From: Carex sylvatica
Taxonomy: Eukaryota > Streptophyta > Magnoliopsida > Poales > Cyperaceae
Direction: 5' to 3'
Length of the DNA stretch: 19,588 nucleotides
Assembly: GCA_964058845.1 (NCBI GenBank)
Contig: CAXKVR010000536.1
Span: 1-19,588, forward strand
The first letter of the stretch is position 1. The number at the start of each line of letters is the position of its first letter. Made by a program: the position numbers and the translations under genes. Positions 10,186 through 18,505 of this stretch are shown one piece after another. Under the pieces are notes generated by a model that searched no databases, was not told the DNA's origin, and was given only the letters and a program-made list of their open reading frames with translations.

Positions 10186-11268
10186 ATATGAGATATCTCA
10201 GATAATCAAATTTGAGTTTAGATCCAGACTGTCAGATCTGTTTTAGCACGAATATTAAAGGAACCTATGTGTTCTAACTCGAACCGAATTTATCGGAACC
10301 GTTCAAATACGTACTACGATCTAAGAGTTATCCGAACCAATTCTAACTTAAAACTCAAATTTACTCAATAAATACGTACTACAATATATTTATTCTCTCT
10401 TTCATTTGCTCTCATGTTTCTTTCTAGAATTAATTCTCTCACGAAAATATACCTCCCAATAATTTCTCCCTCGACTGATCGTGCATGGTCCTTTCTCTTT
10501 GTGAATTGCCACAGGATTCAGTCCTTGAGGCACACAAATACATAGTCAAACAATGGATGACGACTGTGACATCATCCCGGCATTGGCTACGGGAGGTATG
10601 TGGTTGCACGTGCACGGCATGGCTACCACATCAGCTAATGCCGGTAAGTTTCAGCATGGTGCGTATCAGAGGCGAAGCTACATTTCAGAAATGGAGGTCA
10701 ATTGTAATTACGTACGACATCTGAGCACAAATGAGTTTACAAATTTTGTAAATAGTATTGTTGGCAAATAATTCCATTTCTAATTTGAAAAAAATATCCA
10801 GTTTAAATAATTATATCTGATTTTTGTTTTTAATTTTACTGACCGAGCTAGACAAGTGTATAGTAAAAAAAAACGGACGTTACTGCATGAACAATAGAGT
10901 CTAGAAAAAAAAAAAAAATGAACCTGCGGATGGACGGATGTTATGCTTCATAGCGTCTTTGTTTCGAGATTTTCGAAAAATAATGCTATTTTTTTTAAAT
11001 GCATTATTGTGGAATAAGAATGAGCAAGTCACAGATACCAAATATTGATTTTCTGGTGTTCACCATGCAAAACAGGGAAGATAATTAGTAGGTGTATTGA
11101 ATCCTTTGTTGTAGAATCTGACCCTTAATGAAACAAGATCAGTTAGTATAGTAATTCAAAAGCAATTAAGAAATTGTTAACTTATATATAGATTTGCAGA
11201 CGTGTATACAAATTTGCAGCAGTTTTTACATAGATCTTTTTTGTAATCTACCCAAATAAAGGAGGAAA
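10186..11268. other. Intergenic region between RecX and NdhV, with a shared repeat segment
   Basis: At 10206-10245 there is a segment (TCAAATTTGAGTTTAGATCC, then GACTGTCAGATCTG) that recurs diverged at 16027-16067. AAATACGTACTAC occurs twice (about 10305 and 10370). A less AT-rich island (10480-10700) contains overlapping open frames of 79 and 72 codons that I do not recognise, and a palindrome TGCACGTGCA (10605-10614) with a G-box core. The rest is AT-rich, with a poly(A) run near 10903-10918. The part close to 11268 is probably the NdhV 3' UTR. Confidence 0.45.
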
Positions 11269-14031
11269 TTATTTTGCAGTTGGGTCCTCTTCATCTTGTT
11301 TCCAAACGGGAAGGATGCCTTGAGCAGCCAATCTTTTCTCGACCCAAAACACGACATGTTTTGCTGTTATTTTCTTCTCGTCTATCAGAAATGGTTCTAC
11401 TGTACTCACTTCTGACCCGTATGATGACAGTGAAAATCCCTTTGGACCTATAAATTATAACAATGAAATTTTAGAGAAATTTTTCTTAGCTAATATAATG
11501 AGATAATTTTACTGGCAAAATGTCATTATATCACTTTTACCCTGTATAAATGAGATATATCAAAAATTTCTTTCCATCTTGTTATGGCCCTGAGAAATTT
11601 GAGAAAGATTTCCAAAATCCTTTATACAACACTATTAATAGATATCAAGGTGCTGATTTAGTATTTTGTGTTATTTTAACAAGAGACGTGTGAAAACAAC
11701 AAATCTCATGCATATTTCTGCTACAAATATGCGGATAATTATACACGATGCACCTAAGTTTGAAAATTTAAACTTCAAAGAGCAAATTACCGGTTAGAGT
11801 GCCATTCGGGAAGAAAGCCCAGAAGGAATAGGTTATGTTGTTCTTAACAAATGAGCCCTCCAACTGCAGCATTTGAAATAGATGGTTTCAGATACAAGCT
11901 TCATTTAAGAAAAATAAAATAAGCAAAAAATTTAGGGGCTAAATTCAAAATTTAAAACCACTACGTCAACAATGAAGATGTATGGTGCCATTGATTTAGC
12001 TCAATTATCTTTAAGTCTTGAACAAAAAAATCTTGCCAGTACTTGTATATAAATAGAATTCAGGTGATGGTAAATTGTTCAGAAATATATATTTTTTTTA
12101 AAAGTTTCTCTCTCTTACCCTATTATCTTGAAAGGAAAGTTCAATTTGTGACAAATCTTCTTGAGCCTCGAGTGTAGATTTTAGTGAAGGAATCACATCC
12201 TCTTGCATTAGCTCTGGTAATTCTTTTGTTGGTGCCTTTTTCGGTTTCGGTTTTGCTGCAGCTGCTGGCTTTGCCGCTGGTGCTGCTGTCTCATCTGCTG
12301 GTTTCGCCACAGGTGCTGCTGTCTCAGCTGTGTCCTTCTTGTCAGTAACTAATGGGATGGAAAATTTGAAATAAACATTTGTTATCTATAGATTAATTTT
12401 TATTAAAGTCACGAACAACAGGAAATTTGACAACTATAATTCAAAACCTGTTATTAATACTTAGTTTATAGCGGATTTTGGTTCTAAAAACTGCTAATAT
12501 TAACTAAAACCTACAAAAAGCCACTGGTGAGGCATCTGAGATGGTCAGGGACTGAAGTGAAGATAAAGTCGATAACCATATATTTCAAATTTAATCCTTT
12601 TCTTGCTTTATTTTCATCATTTTTGGTGTAGATCTTGGGAGATTCTGTCAGTCATCCAACTGAATTGAGAACATTTATGTAACAAAGCCGCACATACGTA
12701 AATACGAAACTTCTTAATGGCACATATATAAGTTGTAATTTTATATAAGAGGAGAATTCAAAACATAGCAAATATTAATTCCAAATTTAGTGACCGAAAA
12801 CGATTGCAGAACACTCAAAAAAATTGCAGCCTAAACAAGTCACTGAATGAGCTAATATAAGAGAGCAATGGATCAATATACATGTCAAAAATAACTAGTA
12901 GTTAGTTCAGACTTCAGCTTGATTGACGTCCCTAGCTAGTTAATTTATTCGCACTTTTAGCATTAAAATTAGAGGATTGCTCCAGTACATTCTACTTTTG
13001 TGGAGAACAAAATTTGAAGCAATTTGGGCCATGTGGTTAAGGAAGGGCATTAAGGGAAAAAGAAATAAACAAGCTGTTTTAAGTTTGGGAATAAATCTAA
13101 TAACTTGAAGAGATAATTTAGACATTCTCCTTTGAATGTACTTTTTTATTTTACTTCCTTCCATTTCCCCTCTTTCAATTCCCACGTCTGTCTCTGTCTT
13201 ATTCTGTCTCTCTCAAACAAATAAACCATAGTTTTGTAAATCATAATTATTTTTGGGTGATGATCAACACTTCAATCTAACTTTTAATACTCAACAGCAT
13301 CTAATTAATAGACTACCCTTCAATCCAATCACAAAATATGATCTATCTAGAGAGACAAATATAGGGGGAGAGGGAGAGAGAAAAAGACTGAAATGAGGAC
13401 CTAAAAAAAAAATACAATGACCAAACAGAAAAGGGGTAATACTTGAAGGCATCATGTGCAGAGGCGGAGCCAGATCTTTAGACTATGGGATCAATCATAT
13501 GAAATTTTTATTCTGCAAATGAGGATCAATTTGACAGTTTCATAGCATTTTCTACTAAATTATATAGAAATTTACCAATAAACACACAAAATTTGAAAAT
13601 AAATGGGGGTCAATTGACCCCCATTTATTATAAGTGGCTCCGCCTCTGATCATGCGTATACATTTATTCATTGAGCTCTTAAGAATATGCATTCATGTTA
13701 TTATTTGTAAGCAATAAATACATTTATTCATTGAGCCTTATAAAAAAAGTTCTATTTTCCTTACTATGAGGTTTGACATCATAAATCATGTAGTTGATTC
13801 CAGTGGGAACATCAAATCATAAAGTGGCATTTTTTGCATTGAAAATAAAATAAAAAAAGGAAATAATATTGAAGATTTACCAGTTGCAGGTGATTCTTGC
13901 GTGGTTGAACAGAGCACAACAAAATTTCCTCTTTGGTGACCTATTACTAGAGATTTGGAACTGAATGAGAAAAGCTTGGTTCTGACATGGCTTCTGAGAG
14001 GGTAGAATGTGTTCAACGAATGAGCAGCCAT
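11269..14031 (-). CDS. NDHV: Chloroplast NDH complex subunit V (NdhV-like, DUF2996 family)
   Basis: Four exons in coding order: 14031-13881, 12348-12119, 11863-11791 and 11447-11269. Borders are GT-AG, phases match, and the product has 210 residues. The N-terminus (MAAHSLNTFYPLRSHVRTK, then Ser-rich, to about 45) looks like a chloroplast transit peptide. An Ala/Pro/Lys-rich linker (about 57-92) precedes the conserved domain (about 93-203). Its landmarks are LPELMQEDVIPSLKSTL, the SFWAFFPNGTLTGPKGFS segment, and TVEPFLIDEKKITAKHVVFW. Cyanobacterial DUF2996 proteins share this layout, notably the SxxEPFLIDExKxT motif. NdhV helps stabilise the ferredoxin-binding arm of the NDH complex used in cyclic electron flow around photosystem I. 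I assign the family by memory of these motifs; a paralogue of unknown function is the main alternative. Confidence 0.83.
13451..13656. mobile_element. 190-bp hAT-like MITE in NdhV intron 1
   Basis: The element spans 13459-13648 and has perfect 14-bp terminal inverted repeats, CAGAGGCGGAGCCA and TGGCTCCGCCTCTG. It is flanked by 8-bp direct repeats differing at one base (ATCATGTG, 13451-13458; ATCATGCG, 13649-13656). An 8-bp duplication and a CAGNGGCGGA-type end fit hAT elements. Near its right end is a perfect 32-bp palindrome (13598-13629) with core GGGGGTCAATTGACCCCC. No transposase is encoded. Confidence 0.85.
13658..13736. repeat. 19-bp direct repeat, 60 bp apart, in NdhV intron 1
   Basis: ATACATTTATTCATTGAGC occurs at 13658-13676 and again at 13718-13736, just beyond the hAT-like element. 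The sequence between the copies is not repeated. It may be a local duplication from repair. No function is apparent. Confidence 0.8.
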
Positions 14032-15180
14032 CAATAAAGGTTTTTTCTTTCCGGCTAGAATCTAACAAAGCATTTGTGATTAGAGAGAAATGCTTCCGAT
14101 TACAATATAGACAGTAAGTTTCCCGAATTGGTTTTCGTCTAGTTATTTTTCGCTCCTTTTTTGTGCTTTTTTGTGTGCTTATTGGGAGAGTAGTAGAACC
14201 TGGCTCTGGTTCAAACTGGATTTCTATCCACTAATTTGATCGGATTTGATGGCTGCACGCTCCCGCAATTTTTTTTTTGTTTCTAGAGAAGAGATTTCGC
14301 TGGGCCTTTTTCTTTTACTCTTAGATAGATATATGGGCTTTATTTGTAATTTTGTGGTACGGAAGGGGCGATCAATCGACACAATATTTTATTTTAGAAA
14401 TTTAATACATACTTTTAATAAATCAGATAGATGACGAAATTTTTAGTTCCACAGAAGAAGCCGCAGTATTTTTCAAATAATTTGTTGAATAATAACTTAA
14501 TAAATTATGAGTAGAAGAGTGTTTATTCACACTCATCAAATACAAACTTAACTTCTGCTTATATTTATACTAAGCATTGTCGGTGTTTAATTTTTCGAGA
14601 GAATTCTTGATACAAAATCACTAACTACAATATATTATATTATACTTATTTCTAGAATTTTTAATATCAATTATGCAAGGCGGCTTACATGATTCTTGAA
14701 GTTCACCAAATGGGCTTGGGTTTCTACTAATTTCTAGTATCTTCTTTCAAAGTCAGTGATGTATAGCCAAATATTAATTCAGTACATTTTCATAATTATT
14801 TTTGTACATATTTATTTGTTGGACTTTCGAAACCGTCAAATCTCATCCCACACAATTCTGTGACAAACGAACAGACCCTAAGTCTGTTCGACAAGGATGT
14901 GTATATTAAATTTTAACCTGCACTAGTGTGCTTCATAACAACATGCACATAGAAAATGAAGGAAAGAGACGGAAGAAAATAGCGTGAAAGATTACTTCAT
15001 CTACAATCCAATTTGGAGATGAAAAACTTCGTTGGTTTTCTACACGACTTTCATTGCCTCTTCTCTCTTCTCCACTCTCGAATTTTTTAGTTGCGAAGCA
15101 AGTAAACTCTTTAGTTAGATTCAGTCATAGCATATTTAACCTCATCTTCCTTTCATTTTCTTTAATCGTTGAGTTTTGAA
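14032..15180. other. NdhV upstream region and AT-rich intergenic DNA
   Basis: The first 200-250 bases should hold the NdhV promoter and leader, read leftward; no convincing TATA box is seen at the usual distance. Beyond about 14300 the DNA is AT-rich. The open frame at 14246-14434 (plus) is not recognisable, and no splice-linked coding blocks were found on either strand. Confidence 0.45.
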
Positions 15181-15306
15181 GCACGCTCTAAGGAGAGATT
15201 GTTCAGTTGTAAAGTTTTTTTTTAGTTAAAGGGTTTCGGTATACCTCCAACATCTTTTAGATGATATTTTCGTGAATTGAATATACAGTCTCTCCTTATA
15301 GAGACA
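15181..15306. repeat. Short inverted-repeat element, possible MITE
   Basis: GCTCTAAGGAGAGATTG near 15184-15200 is matched in inverse by CAGTCTCTCCTTATAGAG near 15287-15304, with about 85 bases between. The arms continue loosely (GTTCAGTT against AATTGAATA). The layout fits a small foldback element or MITE remnant, but no target duplication is clear. Confidence 0.4.
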
Positions 15307-15398
15307 GAGTTTATGCCAATGCACTAGACCTGCGGTTTTGTTTAGCAATAAAGTTTAATAGTATTTTTTTTTAAAATCTTTAAACTGAACAAAAACTT

Positions 15399-15500
15399 TA
15401 AGCTATGTAGAACCATAACTTAAAAATTTAAACAAATTTAAATATAGTGTAAGCTATGTAGAACCATAACTTGAAAATTTAAACAAATTTAAATATAGTG
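15399..15500. repeat. 51-bp tandem duplication (two copies)
   Basis: Two head-to-tail 51-base units (15399-15449 and 15450-15500) begin TAAGCTATGTAGAACCATAA and end AAATATAGTG. They differ at very few positions (AAAAATTT against GAAAATTT is the only one I see), so the duplication is recent. It is noncoding and AT-rich. Confidence 0.9.
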
Positions 15501-15610
15501 GGCAAAAAGAAGAATAAAATAATTTTAAAATATATTTTTTACTGAAAGAAGCATGCATTTAACATGTTTAAGACTCTTTGATTTTTTTAGAAACTCTAAG
15601 GACTAAGGAA

Positions 15611-15932
15611 CTCTAAGGTTGTGCTTCAGAACGCGGAGGGTAACGTCTCATTAAAGGGAAGGGAAGGAAGGGGCGACGGAGGTAGTCTACCCTCCGAACA
15701 TTGTTTTTTACACCTCAAATCGGAGGTACAGATCTAGCCAAAACAAAGCACGGCAGTCTCCTCTCTTCCCCTCCGCACAGACCGCCTACCCTCCGCTACC
15801 TCTTCAATTCTCTTCTTCTGAAGCAGGAGAGAACTGTTGGTCAGATATGGTCTGGCAATCTCTTCCTCTCCTCACAATATTTTTCTCCTTCCTTTCCTTC
15901 ATATACCTTTAATTAGAGCACGCCCTAAAGAG
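15611..15932. mobile_element. Candidate MITE with purine-rich left arm and pyrimidine-rich right arm
   Basis: The left end CTCTAAGGTTGTGCTT (15611) resembles the reverse complement of GAGCACGCCCTAAAGAG at the right (15916-15932). Inside, ATTAAAGGGAAGGGAAGGAA on the left mirrors CCTTCCTTTCCTTC...CCTTTAAT on the right. The interior repeats CGGAGG/CCTCCG several times, including a near-palindrome at about 15678-15697. It is much less AT-rich than its surroundings. The ends are uncertain and no clean target duplication is seen. The open frame at 15701-15916 looks like chance. Confidence 0.4.
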
Positions 15933-16026
15933 TATACCTCTCCTCTACCTCAAATAGATATATATGTTATTTTAATATCTTTTTAATGGCCTCAACTCGA
16001 CCGAAATTTATCTCACTTAAAGTAAC

Positions 16027-16067
16027 TCAAATTTGAAGTTTAAATTCGGACCGTCAGATATATTTTG
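16027..16067. repeat. Diverged copy of the repeat segment at 10206-10245
   Basis: TCAAATTTGAAGTTTAAATTCGG... here parallels TCAAATTTGAGTTTAGATCC... at 10206, continuing through GACCGTCAGATATATTTT against GACTGTCAGATCTGTTTT. The two copies are about 5.8 kb apart in the same orientation. They look like pieces of one dispersed element family. This copy is the target into which the 16080-16493 element inserted. Confidence 0.55.
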
Positions 16068-16070
16068 ATA

Positions 16071-16502
16071 CAACTATTAGAGTAAAACTAGGGTTTTCTT
16101 AAGTTCATCAAGTTTTTTGGTAAACTCAAGTCTAAAACCTATCGAATCGACTTTAATTAAATGACAAATCCGAACTATTAAAATCCATCTACCTTACGAG
16201 TGATGCGTCTACATGTGAAAATTTTAAACATTCGAATTAATTTAGTATAAAGTCAAATGGTAAAAATTAGAAGATTAATAAATTAATTTTAATGCATTCA
16301 TTTTTTTGAATCTTTTTTTACCACTCTATGCAAAATTAATTTTAAAATTATTATTTTTTACATGTAGACGCATCACTCGTAAGATAAGTGGATTTCAACA
16401 ATTCAGATATAGTCATTTGAAACCAATTTGATAAATTTTAAATTTGAGTTCATCAAAAAACTTAGTAAACTTAAGAACACCCCAGTTCTACTCCAACTAT
16501 TA
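16071..16502. mobile_element. 414-bp MULE-like MITE with long inverted arms and 9-bp target duplication
   Basis: The element spans 16080-16493 and is flanked by perfect direct repeats CAACTATTA (16071-16079 and 16494-16502). The termini are GAGTAAAACTAGGGTTTTCT and, from the right, GAGTAGAACTGGGGTGTTCT. The arms are about 135 bases each (16080-16215 and 16361-16493). The innermost 23 bases (16193-16215 against 16361-16383) match perfectly, while the outer arms are more diverged. The AT-rich loop of about 145 bases has no coding capacity. A 9-bp duplication with long arms is typical of non-autonomous Mutator-like elements. Confidence 0.88.
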
Positions 16503-17153
16503 CATGGATTTCGTACATTCTATCTCAAAGCCAGATTGACTCGAATCTTCATCTAAACTCAAAATTCCAATTTTTTTATTTATATCCAAAAAAAAATTAA
16601 ATTTTAAAAAATAACTAAACGGGGGGGTTAGAATTTAAAAAGTACCGGCAAAAATTTTTCTAATTTCTTGATTAGAAATCAGATTTTTTTTTTTTTCAGT
16701 TTTAGGATTAAAAAAAAAACTGAAAAAAAAATTACGGATTCAATTTTTTTTATTTAAATAGAAATATTTATAATTTATTTATTTTGAATATAATAAATTA
16801 ACAAATCTTAATTAGTGTATAAAAAAACTTACATCGCGCTACCTTTCAAACTTAATCAAACCGATAATAATTACAATGGTTAGAAAGGATCATACTAACT
16901 TCAAACTTAACAAACAGATTGGAAATGGTTACCCTTCTATCCATTGACAATTTATACTGTTAATAATCTTAACTCTTTTTTTGTCAAATCAAGACAATAA
17001 AATATAAAGGTTATGTACCTATGAAATTTATGCAATTTAAATATTAAAATTATTATTCAACTCATGCGATTAAAAAGTATATGTTCGGCATTTTTTATAT
17101 TAAAATTTAAATATTGTGGTCTATAAAATGACCAAGAGAGAGAGAAAGAGAAG
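16503..17153. other. AT-rich spacer with no gene seen
   Basis: Between the MULE-like element and the LTR lies very AT-rich DNA with many homopolymer runs. One A/T hairpin (about 16684-16731) pairs TTTTTCAGTTTT with AAAACTGAAAAA, and there is a G7 run near 16621. A short GA-rich tract (17133-17152) abuts the LTR. No coding, RNA gene or bounded element is visible. Confidence 0.5.
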
Positions 17154-18464
17154 TGATAAGCCTCAACTATATATACTTTTGATTAGAGTTTAACCTCAAA
17201 AACTAAGCTAATTTTCTTGTATTTTAGTATAATTTTGTGTTAAAATATATCAAAAACCAAGTTATTGCCAAAGTCTATTTAAATTATAAAAAATGAAGCA
17301 AATTTTAAATCTACTTGCAAGCTTTTTCGAAAAGTGGTAGAACATTGAAAACGAAGTTACGGATGATAATTTATGGTCGTTTGAAATTCAGTTCACAGAA
17401 AATTTCAGAGAGTTCTGCGGCCTGTACAAGCATTGTGTGGGCCGCACAAATAGTCGCACAAAATCACAGCTGCCGATATACAGTTTATATTTTGGCCACA
17501 GTTTGGTAATACGAACTTCGATTTGAGTGAATCAAAACTTGACGAAACCAGGACAAAAAGATATACAACTTTCATGAAAGAAACAAATCCAAATTCGGAA
17601 TGTAGAATTTTGTACAGCTGCACCAATGGTCGCACCAGCTTAGATTATTTGGACAGATTTTATTGCCAAACTGACACAATCTTCACCAATTCACTTCCAG
17701 ATCTTGTTTGCTTGCTCCCAAAGACACAAAAATTGCTATATATTGGCAGAAAGACAACAAGGAAAGATCAACTTTTAACCTAGCTTTTATTTTACACATC
17801 TTTTCTATCTTCTCCAAGTGATTCCTAGCGATTGGAGCTAAGGATTGAAGGTTGCTCGAGCGAACAAAGTGAAGACAAGGGGCAACAAGCAAGGAGAAGG
17901 GTGGCTGACCGACACTGATGAATTTTTTGAGCTGTTCTGAAGTTCCTGAAATTGGCTAAGTACTGAGTGCGGGTGGATGACCCGCACTAGAGGTGAGTGC
18001 GTCCACACTAGGCTCGGACTTTTTCCTGTGAAGTGCTGAGATGCTGAAAATTCGTCTAAGTGCTGAGTGCGTCCGCACTGATGATGAGTACTTTCGCACT
18101 GTACCCCAAACTTCTTTTTTTATTTTCTCAGGTTGTAGATTTTCTCGCTAGCTTTTCGAAAAGTAGTCATATGCCCAAAACGGAGTGACGAGTCAAAATC
18201 TATGGCCATTTTAAGTTCAGTAAGTTCAGGACCCCGTTCTGCATTTCTGCTACAGTGCGTCCGCACTGGTTCTGACTGCGGGTGATCCATCCGCACTGGG
18301 AGTATTTTTCTTCATTTTTCATCATTTTCTGCACTGTAAAGCCAAACAAACGCAGTAACTTGATTCCAGATGTATTATATTCACTTTATATTCAAAATAC
18401 AAGATATTTAGTGTTATTTTATGATAAAAATTAGATCGAATATGTATATAATTTATGCTTATCA
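17154..18464 (-). mobile_element. Complete 1311-bp 3' LTR of a minus-strand LTR retrotransposon
   Basis: The plus strand begins TGATAAGC (17154-17161) and ends GCTTATCA (18457-18464), a perfect 8-bp inverted terminal repeat with the canonical TG...CA ends. Directly outside the right end, the minus strand reads AAGCTTGGGAGAATT, a polypurine-like tract, so the element runs right to left and this is its 3' LTR. The five bases before 17154 (AGAAG) would be one target-site copy; the other lies outside the window. Inside are two diverged copies of a segment starting AGCTTT(T)TCGAAAAGT (about 17320 and 18150) and many GTGCG/CGCAC inverted repeats. No protein is encoded here; the open frames within 17315-17892 are incidental. 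Confidence 0.8.
17435..18298. repeat. Series of GTGCG...CGCAC inverted repeats in the LTR
   Basis: Clear examples are AGTGCGGGTggatgACCCGCACT (counted as arms 17966-17974 and 17980-17988, with a 5-base loop), AGTGCGTCCGCACT (18066-18079) and CAGTGCGTCCGCACTG (18253-18268). Weaker ones lie at about 17435, 17619, 17994, 18086 and 18274. They stand out as GC-rich islands in AT-rich DNA. Confidence 0.8.
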
Positions 18465-18505
18465 AATTCTCCCAAGCTTGAACATTGCTTGTCCCCAAGC
18501 AATAT
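18465..18505 (-). other. Polypurine tract region and hairpin next to the 3' LTR
   Basis: On the minus strand, TTGCTTGGGGACAAGCAA (a 7-bp stem with a GGGA loop) is followed by AAGCTTGGGAGAATT and then the LTR end TGATAAGC. The GCTTGRGGACAAGC...AAGYTTGGGGGA arrangement is familiar from the 3' ends of plant Ty3/gypsy elements of the Tat/Athila type. It supports the orientation and, more weakly, the superfamily. Confidence 0.65.

Larger units (their letters stand above)
12349..13880 (-). other. Large intron 1 of NdhV
   Basis: At 1532 bp this is the longest intron in the three genes. It separates the transit-peptide exon from the exon that starts the linker. It contains a 190-bp hAT-like MITE, a 19-bp direct repeat and a purine-rich GA tract (about 13350-13385). 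The open frame at 12940-13185 (minus) shows no recognisable protein. Confidence 0.8.

Noticed and set aside
10605..10614. TGCACGTGCA palindrome with a G-box core as a RecX promoter element
   Set aside because: It lies about 800 bases upstream of the RecX start, beyond the MITE cluster, and is a single occurrence. It is noted in the intergenic entry only.
10485..10771. Two overlapping plus-strand frames of 79 and 72 codons, with splice-like CCACAG|GATT and GGGAG|GTATG borders
   Set aside because: Neither product is recognisable, the frames conflict, and no neighbouring exon extends them. I left it as an unassigned island.
15701..15916. 71-codon plus-strand open frame
   Set aside because: It lies wholly inside the candidate purine/pyrimidine-rich MITE and has a low-complexity product.
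17315..17892. Several open frames of 64-86 codons on both strands
   Set aside because: All are inside the LTR, which does not normally encode protein, and they overlap each other on opposite strands.
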